Shown: positions 1 to 9,440 of the stretch, piece after piece
How positions within the stretch are numbered: position 1 is the first letter of the stretch
Layout of the letters: the number at the start of each line of letters is the position of its first letter
Source: Streptomyces sp. NBC_00459
GTDB lineage: Bacteria > Actinomycetota > Actinomycetes > Streptomycetales > Streptomycetaceae
Assembly (NCBI RefSeq): GCF_036013955.1
Contig: NZ_CP107903.1
Coordinates: 5,518,001-5,582,000 of the forward strand
Direction of reading: 5' to 3'
DNA length: 64,000 nucleotides
Notes under the pieces: model-generated
Database searches by the model: none
What the model was told of the DNA's origin: nothing
The model's input: only the letters and a program-made list of their open reading frames with translations
Position numbers and translations under genes: made by a program

Positions 1-3000
1 CGCGTCCCGCGCGTGGCTGTGCAGATAGGTGCCCAGGTTGGCGTGGCCGACCGCGACCAGCGCCGGATACCCCGCCCGGTACGCGTACCGCAGACTGTCC
101 CGCTCCCGGGCGACCGCCACCTCGCCGTGCCCCCGTACGTCCGCCACATTGGCGAGCGCCCCGAACACCTCACCCAGGTACATGAAGTCCCCGGCATCCT
201 CGAAGACCTCCCGGCACTCCTCCAGCAGCCGCAGCGCGTCCTCGGCGCGGCCCAGGCGCAGCAACGGCATGTACGCGGGCAGGCGGGCCTGCGCGAAGTC
301 GGTGACCGGCGCGCCGCGCGCCCTTTTGGAGCCGCACAGGTCGTCGGCGTACTCCAGCGCCCGCCGCCACTCGCCCGCCTCGATCGCGGCCCGCTGCCCG
401 GTGTCGCACAGCTCCTCCCAGACCGCCCACCAGTCGACTCCCTCACGGGGGCCGCGTTCCCGGGGCACGTCACGCATCCGCCGGTGCAGGGCGTCGGCCT
501 CGGCGAGGGCCCCGCCTGCCCGGTCGGTCTGCGACAGGACGTGCAGTCGCTGGACCTCGTACAGGAGCGTCGTCCAGGTGCCCAGGCCGGCCCGCCGGGC
601 GTGGTCGGCGCCCTGGTCGGCGAGGGCGAGCGCCTCGGTAAGGCGTCCGGTGCGAACGCAGAGGTCGACCAGGCCGCTGGTCGCGGTGGCGGCGGCCGAG
701 TGGTCTCCGCGTTCGAGCGCCGAGGCCAGGGCGGCGCGTTCCTGCCGTTCCGCGAGGACCGGGTCGGTCTCGCCGAGCACCCGCGCCAGCGCCTCCGTCG
801 GCGCCGCGACCCCGCTGCCCGGCGCGGACGCGGCGCGGGCCGCGATCCGGCGCAGCAGGGGCAGTACGCGGGCCCTGGTGGGAGCGGACGTGTCCCGGCG
901 CAGTACGGCTTCCAGCAGGGTCGCGGCGGACGACTCCTGCCGCAGCCGGATCAGATAGGGAGCGGCGGCGAGCGCGGCGTGCGTCAGCAGCGGCCCGGCC
1001 GATCGGGCGTCCTCGGCGCCGGTGCCCTCGCGGGTCCACGCCATCTCGAACACCCGCAGCCAGTAACCCGACAGTCGTGTGTCGACCAGCTCCCGGAACC
1101 GCGCACCGGCCCGCGCCCGCCCCTCGGCTGCGACGGCGGCCTGGATCTCGTACGACTCTCCGGACCGAGGGGTGAGCAGGCCCTGGGCCACCAGTGTCCG
1201 CAGCGCCGCGGCAGCCGGTGTCTCCTGATGGCCGAGTCGGGCGCGCAGGTCGGGCCAGTTGTGGTCCACGGCCGGACGGGTGCGGTCGGTCTCCTCCAGA
1301 CAGCACAGGACGTGGAACAGGTCGCGGTCGGCGGGGGCGAGCCCGGCGGTGACACCGTCGGACCAGGTGCGCAGTATGCGTAGCTGCTCGTCGTCGGTGC
1401 CGTCGGCCGCCGATGCCCGGTCTCCGGTGGCCGGCAGTCGGGTCGGGCGCTCCGGATCGGCGGCCCGGGCGTCGGCCAGCTCCAGCAACCTCGGGTGACC
1501 CTGGGCGAGTCGGAGCAGCCCGGTGGCGAGTCGCCGGGCTTCCGCAGGGGGTGTGCCGGGGAGCCGTCCGTCGAGCAGGCGGGCCAGGTGCGGCAGTTCG
1601 CGGGCGAGCAGCATGGCCTCGTCGGGGGTCAGCAGGCCGACCGGTTCGGCCCGTACGCGCACTCCGAGCCCGGCCGGCCGGACCCGCCCGCACAGGATCA
1701 GCCGCCCCGCCCCGGAGTGCTCGGACAGCGCATCGGCCAGCTCCCCCCAACGCCGGTCCTGCCAGGCCCTGTCGGGGGTCAGCAGTGCGTCGATGCCGTC
1801 GACGACCAGCAGTGCCCGCTCCCGCTCCAGCCACGCGGCGACGGCGCCCACGAAGTCCTTGGCCGGCTGTTCGGTCCCGCCGGTGTCCAGCAGATGCAGA
1901 CAGCGCAGTCCCGGCACCGCCTGCTCCAGGGTCAGCGCGAAGGCGCCGAGCGCTCCCCCCGGATACCGCTGATCCTGTTCCCGGGGTGCCGTGAACCAGA
2001 CGACCCGCTCGAAGGCGTGCGCGTGCGTCGCGACCAACTCCCTTGCGCACGCGGTCTTTCCGACCCCGGGCATGCCCTGCAGCAGCACCCCGCTGAGCCC
2101 GCTGCGGGGGTCCAGTACGGCACCGGCACGCGTGAGGAGGGCGACACGGCCCACGAAGTGCTCGGGTTCAGGCGGGAGCCGGCCGGCCGTGCCCTGGCCG
2201 ACAGAGCCTGTCCCGTCCGGCGCCTCCTCCGTCGGCGCACCCAGGGTGAGTCCCACCGCCCGCGCCCCGAACAGCGCCGGAGTCGCCGCCCGGAGAGCGG
2301 ACGCGGGCACCCCTTCCGCCGGTGCGCCCACCGCCGACAGATCGGCCACCGCTCCTGCCAGCGCCCGGGGCAACACCCGTCCCTCGACGACCAGTTGCCG
2401 GTAGAGATGCTCGGCGAGTGCGGTCGCGAACCCGTCCTCCACCGGGTACCGCATCGCCAGCACCGCACACCCGAGCCGCTCGACGAGGTCCCCGGCGACG
2501 GCCCCGACCACGGGCCCCTCGGGACCGCCGGAAGCCCCGTCGCCCACCGGATTCCCGGCCGCCGCCGACCAGCAGGCCGACAGGGTGACGAGGGAGACGC
2601 CACGGGCGACGCCGAGAAGGTCGACGAGTTCGGGCCCTCGGACACGGTCGGGGCGCCCGGCGCCGGTCTCCAGGAGGAGTTCGCCGGGAGCGCCGTGTCC
2701 GGAGACGTGGACGAGATCCCAGCCGGCCGGCCGCGCCAGTACGGCACGAAGCCGCTCGCGTGTCACCCCGTACTGCAGTGTGCGCATCTCCACCGCGCGA
2801 CCGGCGTGTGCCGCCTCAGTGAACAGCCGGGTCAGCGCGAGCCGTTCACGCCGCAGGTTCAGCGCCCGGCTGCCCTCGGGCAGACTGAACAGCGCCAACA
2901 CCCTTACGGTCCGCCCCCTTTCGTGCTCCCCGCCCTCATGGCCCGCACCCCACTGCGTCACCAGGGTCACGTCCTGGACGGCCAGTGGCCGCCCCCGCGC

Positions 3001-3402
3001 ATGCGCCAGCTCCAGCGGTACGAACATCAGGCGCCGCGCGGCCGGCACATCCCTCGGCACGACGACCCGTACCACCGCCGGGGCCGCCGCGAGCAGCGCG
3101 GGCGCGACGGGCCCGAGCACCTCCGCACCGATCCATGTGCCCACGTCCCGGACGATCTCCCGTTCCCGCGCCGCCCGCACGTCCGGGGCCGCGTGCCTGC
3201 GCAGATATCCGGGCAGGTCGAGGAAGGCCTCGTACCGCGGTCCGGTCGGGTCCAGGCGGACCTCGTGCCGGGCGAGGACCCCGCCGTCCGGCGCCACCAG
3301 TACCCACCGCCAGCGGTCGGGGCCGGCGAAGTCCTCGACGTGCAGGGTCAGTTCGGCCACGGGCCGATCGGGATCACCGGCCCGGCCGGACCGGTCAGGC
3401 AT
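1..3402 (-). CDS. CHAT-domain protease / NTPase / TPR protein (3' end beyond the window)
   Basis: This frame is open from the ATG at 3402 to the left edge (at least 1134 codons). The N-terminal third carries a CHAT (caspase HetF-associated with TPR) protease domain: His236 lies in VHVSGHG and Cys277 in LVTLSACWS, the spacing expected of the catalytic His-Cys pair. A P-loop follows in GMPGVGKTACA with Lys449, with a hhhhD Walker B-like stretch about 90 residues later, so a STAND/NB-ARC-type NTPase is likely. The rest is Ala/Leu/Arg-rich helical sequence consistent with TPR repeats. The start lies 2 bases after the stop of the upstream TPR gene, so the two are co-translated. CHAT-NTPase-TPR proteins are peptidases or signalling scaffolds, and some act in regulated cell death. 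The substrate here is unknown. Confidence 0.85.
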   Translation of the reverse strand, partial: MPDRSGRAGDPDRPVAELTLHVEDFAGPDRWRWVLVAPDGGVLARHEVRLDPTGPRYEAFLDLPGYLRRHAAPDVRAAREREIVRDVGTWIGAEVLGPVAPALLAAAPAVVRVVVPRDVPAARRLMFVPLELAHARGRPLAVQDVTLVTQWGAGHEGGEHERGRTVRVLALFSLPEGSRALNLRRERLALTRLFTEAAHAGRAVEMRTLQYGVTRERLRAVLARPAGWDLVHVSGHGAPGELLLETGAGRPDRVRGPELVDLLGVARGVSLVTLSACWSAAAGNPVGDGASGGPEGPVVGAVAGDLVERLGCAVLAMRYPVEDGFATALAEHLYRQLVVEGRVLPRALAGAVADLSAVGAPAEGVPASALRAATPALFGARAVGLTLGAPTEEAPDGTGSVGQGTAGRLPPEPEHFVGRVALLTRAGAVLDPRSGLSGVLLQGMPGVGKTACARELVATHAHAFERVVWFTAPREQDQRYPGGALGAFALTLEQAVPGLRCLHLLDTGGTEQPAKDFVGAVAAWLERERALLVVDGIDALLTPDRAWQDRRWGELADALSEHSGAGRLILCGRVRPAGLGVRVRAEPVGLLTPDEAMLLARELPHLARLLDGRLPGTPPAEARRLATGLLRLAQGHPRLLELADARAADPERPTRLPATGDRASAADGTDDEQLRILRTWSDGVTAGLAPADRDLFHVLCCLEETDRTRPAVDHNWPDLRARLGHQETPAAAALRTLVAQGLLTPRSGESYEIQAAVAAEGRARAGARFRELVDTRLSGYWLRVFEMAWTREGTGAEDARSAGPLLTHAALAAAPYLIRLRQESSAATLLEAVLRRDTSAPTRARVLPLLRRIAARAASAPGSGVAAPTEALARVLGETDPVLAERQERAALASALERGDHSAAATATSGLVDLCVRTGRLTEALALADQGADHARRAGLGTWTTLLYEVQRLHVLSQTDRAGGALAEADALHRRMRDVPRERGPREGVDWWAVWEELCDTGQRAAIEAGEWRRALEYADDLCGSKRARGAPVTDFAQARLPAYMPLLRLGRAEDALRLLEECREVFEDAGDFMYLGEVFGALANVADVRGHGEVAVARERDSLRYAYRAGYPALVAVGHANLGTYLHSHARDA

Positions 3403-3404
3403 CG

Positions 3405-4217
3405 TCAGACCCCGAACTGTCTGCGCAGGCCCTTGATGATGGCGAGCGTCTGTTCCACGCCGGCGCGCGAGGGGTGGCCGACGGGGAGTCCCCGCAGTCC
3501 ACGCGCGTACATGTCCTCCGCCGCGGCCATGTGCTCCCGGTGGCCGGTCTGCACGAGGCCGAGGAGCGCGCCGCCGAGGTTGATGAGGCGCGGCGCGTGC
3601 ATCGGATGGTCCTCGGGGGTGTCGCGCAGCGCGGCCCGGGCGTGTTCGGCGGCCTCGTCCAGGATGGCGCTGTCGTTGGCGGTGCGCCCCTTGCGGAGAA
3701 GGGAGTTGGCGAGGTTGGACTCCTGCGCGACGCGTTCCTCGTTCAGCCCGGCGGCGCGCACCGGCATGATGTCCAGGCAGCCGCGGTACAGGGCGATGGC
3801 CTCGTCGATGGACTCCGTGTCCTTGGTGCTGTCGTAGACCTCCTGGAGGGCGGTGGCCAGGGAGGACATGTGCCGGGGGAGCACCGGGTCGCCGGGCAGG
3901 GACTTGTCGACGGCCTGGCGGCCGTAGTCGACGGCTTTGACGAGGTCGGCGGCGGACCGGTCGCGTTCCCAGCTCAGCCGGTGCAGCATGCACAGCGAGG
4001 AGAGGGCGGCGGCGTGCCGGATGTCGTCGACCGGATAGACCTCCACTGCCAGCTCGGCGGCCTGGAGCGAGCCGCGCAGCAGCTTCGGGTCGCCGGTGCG
4101 GCCGTATGCCAGCCGCAGGTCGTCGGAGACACCGAGGGGTTCGAGGTGCTCGGACTCCGCCGCGGCTCCGGGCTTGTCGTAGCTCCTGGACCTGGATCTG
4201 CCGAACCATCTGGCCAT
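3405..4217 (-). CDS. TPR-repeat protein coupled to the CHAT protease
   Basis: A 270-residue soluble protein with no signal peptide or membrane span. From residue 30 on it consists of helical pairs of the TPR or Sel1-like kind, for example LRGSLQAAELAVEVYP, ADLVKAVDYGRQAV, SIDEAIALYRGCLDI and MAAAEDMYARGLRGLPVGHP. The N-terminus is basic (MARWFGRSRSRSYDK). It ends 2 bases before the CHAT gene, which points to translational coupling and a physical partnership, either as adaptor or as substrate of the CHAT protease. TPR proteins upstream of CHAT genes recur in actinomycetes. The partner role is inferred from gene order only. Confidence 0.8.
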   Translation of the reverse strand: MARWFGRSRSRSYDKPGAAAESEHLEPLGVSDDLRLAYGRTGDPKLLRGSLQAAELAVEVYPVDDIRHAAALSSLCMLHRLSWERDRSAADLVKAVDYGRQAVDKSLPGDPVLPRHMSSLATALQEVYDSTKDTESIDEAIALYRGCLDIMPVRAAGLNEERVAQESNLANSLLRKGRTANDSAILDEAAEHARAALRDTPEDHPMHAPRLINLGGALLGLVQTGHREHMAAAEDMYARGLRGLPVGHPSRAGVEQTLAIIKGLRRQFGV

Positions 4218-4347
4218 GCGCAGGCTCCCCCCTGAAAGCTTTCGTCACCCCCTCAATCCCCGCGATTCGCCACTCAAACCCCTTATGCCGTAGGCAAGTT
4301 CACTCTCCGCGCGAGTGCGCGAGCGGATGGGGGGCGGGGGTCGGGGT

Positions 4348-5946
4348 TCAGCCCCTGCTGACCGCCGCCAGGATCTCCGGCAGCCGCCGTGCCGTGCGCG
4401 GGGCGGCGAGCCGCAGTCCGAGGAGTATGAGCAGGGCGCCGTACACGGTGCCGACGGGCAGCAGCAGCCAGGTCCACCGGTCGCCGCCGGAATCGACGCT
4501 CAGCCAGATCGTCAGGGCGATGACGGGGGCGCACAGCAGGGACGCCCCGACCATGCCGCCCAGAATGGCGACCGTGGCGAGCCCGGACTGCCCGGGGGCG
4601 ACGTTCTTGTAGCCCTCCTGCGGGATGGAGTACGGGAACCGGGCCGACGACCAGGCCCCGGCCGCCAGCATCGCCCCCAGCAGTGCGAGGGACAGCCCGA
4701 GCGCCTCCGGCAGGGTGGCCCAGTCGTCGAGCAGCGCGGTGGTGAGAACGACCACGAGAGTGGCGTACGGCAGGCTGATCAGCAGCAACGCCAGTGCCCG
4801 GCCGCGCAGTTCGACGTACGCGTCCCGGGTGGACGAGATCGTCATCGCGACCATCCAGAAGGCGGAGGTGTCCTGCCCGAACTGGTTGTACATCTGGATG
4901 CCGAGCATCCCGGCCGCGAAGCAGGCGAAGTAGATCGAACCGGTGCCCTGCAACGCGTTGAACACCGGCACGATCAGCCCGATCGCGAGGGAGGTCACCC
5001 ACGCGGCCTTGGTCTTGGGGTCCCGCCACGCATACCGCAGGCTCCGCTCCATGACGGTCCCGGTACGCCCGTCCGGCAGCAGCCGCGCGAGTCCGCCGGA
5101 CGTCCGCTCCCCCTTGCCGGCAGGCTCGGCTGCCTGGAGCGTCGACCCGTCGGGCGAGGTCATCAACCGGGTGAGGGTCTGCGACCAGACCCTCAGCAGC
5201 AGCACCAACGCCGCCGTACTGAGCGCGAGTTGGGCGAGCGCGACCCCGTACGAGCCCTCGCTCGCCGAGTCCACCGCCCCGAGGGCGGACGCGGGCGGCA
5301 CCCAAGCCAGCACTTCCGCGACCGGGTCGAGTTGACCGAGCCCGGCCGAACCGAGCTGCTGCATACCGAAGTTGACGAGCTGCGCCCCGACCGCGACGAC
5401 CAGCCCGCTGAGTACGGCGAGATCGCGCCCCTTACGGCTGCTGAGCAGCCGGATGTTGGCGGCGGCGACGGCCCGCGCGAGCGCCACGCACACCAGCAGC
5501 GCGAGGGGGACGGCGACGAGCGACACCACGAACGCCGGCCCACCGCGCGCCAGGGCGATCACCGACCCGACGAGCAGGGACAGCGTGAACAGCGGCCCGA
5601 TACCGACGAGCGAGGCCGCGAGCAGTGCCCGGACCAGCGGCCGGGGGCGCAGCGGGAACATCACCAGCCGGGTCGGGTCGAGGGTCTCGTCCCCGCTGGG
5701 GAAGAACAGCGGCATGAAGGCCCAGCCCAGCGCCATGACCGCGAGAAGCAGAACGGTGACGGACGCGGCGTGCGCGTTGCCGCGCAGGGCGAGCAGCCCG
5801 AGGAACTGGAGCGCGGCGATGAGCAGCACGAAGACGACGGAGAAGACGTATGCGGCCCGCCGCCCCGCGGACTGTCTGAGCCCGTTGCGCAGCAGCGACA
5901 GCTTCAGCCGTACGACGACGGCCGTGACCGACCCCTCCACCGTCAT
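4348..5946 (-). CDS. ABC transporter permease (multi-span membrane protein)
   Basis: 532 residues with many hydrophobic segments, such as YVFSVVFVLLIAALQFLGLL near residue 32, VLLLAVMALGWAFMPLFF, and several in the second half (LALSLALLGAMLAAGAW, VAILGGMVGASLLCAPVIAL). This fits a 10-12 span permease of an ABC-2-like exporter. Its start overlaps the stop of the ATPase gene by 4 bases (ATGA), so the pair forms one transporter. The sequence contains AFMPLFFPSGDETLDPTRL, a pattern I associate with uncharacterised actinobacterial ABC permeases. The substrate cannot be read from sequence. Confidence 0.88.
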   Translation of the reverse strand: MTVEGSVTAVVVRLKLSLLRNGLRQSAGRRAAYVFSVVFVLLIAALQFLGLLALRGNAHAASVTVLLLAVMALGWAFMPLFFPSGDETLDPTRLVMFPLRPRPLVRALLAASLVGIGPLFTLSLLVGSVIALARGGPAFVVSLVAVPLALLVCVALARAVAAANIRLLSSRKGRDLAVLSGLVVAVGAQLVNFGMQQLGSAGLGQLDPVAEVLAWVPPASALGAVDSASEGSYGVALAQLALSTAALVLLLRVWSQTLTRLMTSPDGSTLQAAEPAGKGERTSGGLARLLPDGRTGTVMERSLRYAWRDPKTKAAWVTSLAIGLIVPVFNALQGTGSIYFACFAAGMLGIQMYNQFGQDTSAFWMVAMTISSTRDAYVELRGRALALLLISLPYATLVVVLTTALLDDWATLPEALGLSLALLGAMLAAGAWSSARFPYSIPQEGYKNVAPGQSGLATVAILGGMVGASLLCAPVIALTIWLSVDSGGDRWTWLLLPVGTVYGALLILLGLRLAAPRTARRLPEILAAVSRG

Positions 5947-6719
5947 CGGGCGCCGCCGCCCAGCCAGTCGAGGTGGGACCCGTGGTCGCGCCCGCCCGCG
6001 CCGACGAGTTCGAGGAACGCCTGCTGGAGCGAGGGCGCGTCACCCCGCACCTCGGCCAGCGTGCCGTGTGCCCGGATCCGTCCCGCCGCCATCACCGCGA
6101 CCCAGTCGCACAGCGACTCGACCAGTTCCATGACGTGGGAGGAGAAGACGACGGTGGCGCCGGAGGCCGTGTACCGCTCCAGCACACCCCGGATGATCTG
6201 TGCCGACACCGGGTCCACGCCCTCGAACGGCTCGTCGAGGAACAGGACTTCGGGATTGTGGAGGAGAGCGGCGGCCAGGCCGATCTTCTTGCGCATGCCG
6301 GTCGAGTAGTCGACGACGAGCTTGTGCTGGGCGCCGGCCAGGTCCAGGACGTCGAGAAGCTGGGCGGCCCGCTTGTCGACCTCGGCGCCGGGCAGCCCGC
6401 GCAACCGCCCCGAGTAGGCGAGGAGTTCACGCCCGGACAGCCGCTCGAAGAGCCGAAGCCCTTCGGGCAGCACCCCGATCCGCGCCTTGACCTCGACCGG
6501 GTCGCGCCACACGTCGTGCCCCACGACCTCCACGGTGCCCTGGTCGGGCCGCAGGAGCCCGGTCACCATCGAGAGCGTGGTGGTCTTCCCGGCCCCGTTC
6601 GGCCCGACGAGCCCGACGAACTTCCCCGCAGGCAACTCCAGATCGATCCCGGCAACAGCCACCTGCTGCCCGAACCGCTTCCAGAGTCCCCGCACCCGCA
6701 CGGCAGCACCATCAACCAT
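5943..6719 (-). CDS. ABC transporter ATP-binding protein
   Basis: A 258-residue ABC ATPase. Walker A is GPNGAGKT at residues 39-46. The signature YSTGMRKKIGLAAAL lies near residue 140, the Walker B run VLFLDEPFEGVDP near 165, and the switch His in VFSSHVMELVE near 195. It belongs to the drug/lipid exporter subfamily (CcmA/DrrA-like). It is first in a two-gene operon and overlaps the permease start by 4 bases. The most likely role is ATP-driven export; the substrate is unknown. Confidence 0.93.
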   Translation of the reverse strand: MVDGAAVRVRGLWKRFGQQVAVAGIDLELPAGKFVGLVGPNGAGKTTTLSMVTGLLRPDQGTVEVVGHDVWRDPVEVKARIGVLPEGLRLFERLSGRELLAYSGRLRGLPGAEVDKRAAQLLDVLDLAGAQHKLVVDYSTGMRKKIGLAAALLHNPEVLFLDEPFEGVDPVSAQIIRGVLERYTASGATVVFSSHVMELVESLCDWVAVMAAGRIRAHGTLAEVRGDAPSLQQAFLELVGAGGRDHGSHLDWLGGGAR

Positions 6720-6783
6720 GCGAGGAGCCTAAACGGCAGCCGTTCCCAGCACACGGGGCCGCATTCGATGAGCGGCGACGGGA

Positions 6784-6900
6784 GGCAACCCCGGGCTTTT
6801 CAGGGGCGTGGGGAAGTTCCCGACGGGCGGCAACCCCAGGCCTTTCAGGGGCGCGGGGAACTGCGCGACAAGCCACAGCGCACCCGCAGCCGCCAGACAA
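6784..6900. repeat. Streptomyces intergenic repeat, one partial and one full unit
   Basis: Two related units lie head to tail in the gap between the primase-polymerase stop and the ABC ATPase start. Unit 1 (6784-6825) and unit 2 (6828-6900) both read GGCAACCCC(A/G)GGC(C/T)TTTCAGGGG and continue with GGGGAA. Unit 2 goes on into the core AACTGCGCGACAAGCCACA. The same core occurs in reverse orientation at about 33052-33100. The rest of the 6720-6928 gap holds nothing else I can identify. Confidence 0.75.
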
Positions 6901-6928
6901 CCGAAACCAGGCACCCCGAACGGCGAAC

Positions 6929-7582
6929 CTACCGATCCCGCCCACACGCATAGGCAAGCGGCGAGATCAACTCCTCCGCATCCGGCAGCCACCGATTCGC
7001 GGGCGTAGGCCGGCAGGCCCACTGCACGGCCCCCCGAGACGCGTACCGGGTAGGCGGCGCAGCCACATACGCACCCTCGCCCAACGCGACCAGATCCAGC
7101 GAGGCTGGCGACCACCCCAACTTGCGCACCAGATCAGGCACCTTCACCGACGCCCCCGGCAGCACGAAGAACCGCATCCGCCGATCCGGCGTCAACATCA
7201 CCGGCCCGAGGGTCAGTTCCATCCGCTCCATGCGCGCCAGCGCGAGGAACCCGGCCGTCTCGGGCACATCGATGGCGTCGAACGTATGGCCGGTCGGCAG
7301 CAGGATCGACGCCGTCGGCTGGTCGGTCCACAGCCGGCGCGCGACGGTCGCACTGCCCGTGGCCTGCGTCACCCAGTCGGGCCGCGTCGGGTGTGCGCCG
7401 GGCAGGGCGCACGCGGTGTCGCCGCAGGAGCAGCGCTGTACCCCGTCGACTGCTTCCAGCCACGTACCAGGAAACACGTCCCAGTGGCGTTCTTCGGCGT
7501 AACGGACGGCGGTTTCCAAGAGGGATTCGCCGCGTTGCTTGGGGATTTGGGCAGCATCAGGGCCCGCGATGGTCTCTTCCAC
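6929..7582 (-). CDS. Bifunctional DNA primase/polymerase N-terminal domain protein
   Basis: About 217 residues with the features of the prim-pol (AEP-type) proteins common in Streptomyces: LLETAVRYAEERHWDVFPG, a CSCGDTACALPGAHP cysteine/histidine patch, then PDW and a C-terminal AWACRP-like segment in which arginines and prolines dominate. The GTG at 7582 gives the start MEETIAGPDAAQIPKQRG that I recall from homologues; an in-frame ATG lies 9 codons upstream at 7609. TAGAGT at 7595-7600 sits where a -10 box would be if the mRNA were leaderless from the GTG. It is divergent from the NsdA/B-like gene. The biochemical role is not established for this chromosomal family. Confidence 0.8.
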   Translation of the reverse strand: MEETIAGPDAAQIPKQRGESLLETAVRYAEERHWDVFPGTWLEAVDGVQRCSCGDTACALPGAHPTRPDWVTQATGSATVARRLWTDQPTASILLPTGHTFDAIDVPETAGFLALARMERMELTLGPVMLTPDRRMRFFVLPGASVKVPDLVRKLGWSPASLDLVALGEGAYVAAPPTRYASRGAVQWACRPTPANRWLPDAEELISPLAYACGRDR

Positions 7583-7924
7583 GATGAGGACAACTCTAGT
7601 GGGAATCATGAGTTACGCATGTCACATGCGCGGGGGAGGTGCATCGATTCCGCATCTGGGGCGCATGGATGCATGGGCGGGGGCGCGCAGGAGGATCCCG
7701 GGCGGGGCTGGGTAGGCAGGGGTGGGGGCTGGGCATCCGCCTTTACCCCGGCAATCCTCACATGCTTCGCATTGTCGGCATGTCTGCGGGGCATTGATCT
7801 TCGAGGCCGGATCTTTTCGCCGTACTCGTCCGCCGTCAGGACGCGCACGGAGAAGGGGTTCCGGGCACGGAAGACACGTCAACTCGGTGCGTGGGCACGG
7901 CACCGCAGCCACAGGGGGTACGCC
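7583..7924. other. Divergent intergenic region, GCAT-rich, no gene seen
   Basis: This gap separates the leftward primase-polymerase gene from the rightward NsdA/B-like gene and must carry both promoters. The part at about 7615-7675 contains GCAT six times, including the inverted repeat GCATGTCACATGC and the run GCGCATGGATGCATGGG. The remainder is purine-rich GGGGTGGGGGC sequence. I see no coding frame with a ribosome site and no clear hairpin terminator. Confidence 0.5.
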
Positions 7925-9310
7925 ATGGCCGCAAGGCCTCTCGTCGCGCGGCAGCCGAACGAACGGCTGCAGGCGCTCATCCAGGAAGCGGGCTGCTCGA
8001 ACGCCGGGCTGGCCCGCCGCGTCAACATGTGCGGCGCGGAGCACGGCCACGATCTGCGGTACGACAAGACGTCCGTGGCCCGTTGGCTGCGCGGACAGCA
8101 GCCCCGAGGCCGGGCGCCCGCGATCATCGCCGAGGCCCTCGGCCGCAAACTCGGCCGTACGGTCACGATCGACGAGATCGGCATGGCCAACGGCAAGAAC
8201 CTCGCCTCGGGCGTCGGACTCCAGTTCTCCCCGACCGTCCTCGGCGCCATCGAGCAGGTGTGTGAGCTGTGGCGCAGTGACGTGGGCCGGCGGGACTTCC
8301 TCTCCGGTTCGTCCGTCGCCGCGTCCGCGCTCGTGGAGCCCAGCCGCGACTGGCTGATCTCGTCCCCCGACTCCCAGGTGGCGCGGCAGGCGGGTCCACG
8401 TGTGGGGCCGTCGGACGTGGCGGCGGTGCGCGCGATGACACAGGCGCTCACGGACCTGGACCACCAGTTCGGCAGCGGGCATGTGCGTCCGGTCGTCGTG
8501 CACTACCTCAACAGTGTCGTCTCCGGGCTGCTGGCGGGCTCGTACCGGGAGGCGGTCGGGCGCGACCTCTTCGCCGCCGTCGCGCGGCTGACCGAACTCG
8601 CCGGGTACATGGCCGTCGACACCGGCCAGCCCGGTCTCGCCCAGCGCTACTACATCCAGGCGCTCCGGCTCGCCCAGGCGGCCGGGGACCGGGGGTACGG
8701 GGGATACGTACTCGCCGCCTCCATGAGTCATCTCGCCGCTCAGCTCGGAAACCCTCGGGAGATCGCGCAGTTGGCGCGGGCGGCGCAGGAGGGGGCGCGT
8801 GGCCGGGTTACCCCGCGCGCGGAGGCGATGTTCCACGCCGCCGAGGCCCGGGGGCACGCCCTGATGGGCGACGCGCGGGCGGCCCAGCTGGCGTCCGGGC
8901 GTGCGGTCAACGCGCTGGAGGCGGCCGATCCGGAGTCCGGGGACGACCCGGCGTGGATCGCGCACTTCGACGGTGCCTATCTGGCCGACGAGTTGGCGCA
9001 CTGCCACCGGGACCTCGGCCAGGCCGAGGCGGCGGCGCGGTGCGCGCAGGAGTCGCTGGACGGGCACCCGGAGACACGGGCGCGGCGCCGGGCCATCGGT
9101 CTGGTGCTGCTGGCCACGGCACAGGTCCAGCAGCGCGAGGTGGAGGAGGCCTGCCACACGGGCCTGCGCGCGGTGGAACTCCTCGGCACCCTGCGCTCCA
9201 ACCGGGGCGCCGAGTACCTGGAGGACCTCCAGCTGCGCCTGGAGCCGTACCGCGACGAACCGGTGGTCCGGGAGTTCGGGGCACGGATGGACCTGCGGGC
9301 GGCGGCGTGA
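7925..9310 (+). CDS. NsdA/NsdB-like TPR transcriptional regulator
   Basis: 461 residues. The ATG at 7925 is preceded by GGGGG about 7 bases upstream. The N-terminus (PNERLQALIQEAGCSNAGLARRVNMCG, then KTSVARWLRGQQPRGRAPAIIAEAL) is the helix-turn-helix-like head of the Streptomyces NsdA/NsdB family. The C-terminal two thirds are TPR-like helices (QRYYIQALRLAQAAGDRGYGG, ELAHCHRDLGQAEAAARCAQ). In S. coelicolor the family includes negative regulators of sporulation and antibiotic production. Which paralogue this is cannot be decided from the window alone. It is single-copy here and transcribed away from the primase-polymerase gene. Confidence 0.8.
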   Translation: MAARPLVARQPNERLQALIQEAGCSNAGLARRVNMCGAEHGHDLRYDKTSVARWLRGQQPRGRAPAIIAEALGRKLGRTVTIDEIGMANGKNLASGVGLQFSPTVLGAIEQVCELWRSDVGRRDFLSGSSVAASALVEPSRDWLISSPDSQVARQAGPRVGPSDVAAVRAMTQALTDLDHQFGSGHVRPVVVHYLNSVVSGLLAGSYREAVGRDLFAAVARLTELAGYMAVDTGQPGLAQRYYIQALRLAQAAGDRGYGGYVLAASMSHLAAQLGNPREIAQLARAAQEGARGRVTPRAEAMFHAAEARGHALMGDARAAQLASGRAVNALEAADPESGDDPAWIAHFDGAYLADELAHCHRDLGQAEAAARCAQESLDGHPETRARRRAIGLVLLATAQVQQREVEEACHTGLRAVELLGTLRSNRGAEYLEDLQLRLEPYRDEPVVREFGARMDLRAAA

Positions 9311-9440
9311 CGGGAGACACAGCGGGGCGCTGAGATGCTGGTGGGGGAGTGGTCCGGCCCTGTGATTCGTCAATCGGATTCCGGGAACCCGGTAGCTTTA
9401 ACTGACGATTCCGAAGGTCCCCCCATCAGCAGGAGTCCCG

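Noticed and set aside
13..1383. Long plus-strand open frame opposite the CHAT gene
   Set aside because: It is Arg/Gly/Pro/Gln-rich with no family pattern, typical of the antisense of a high-GC gene; the minus-strand frame has the CHAT and P-loop motifs.
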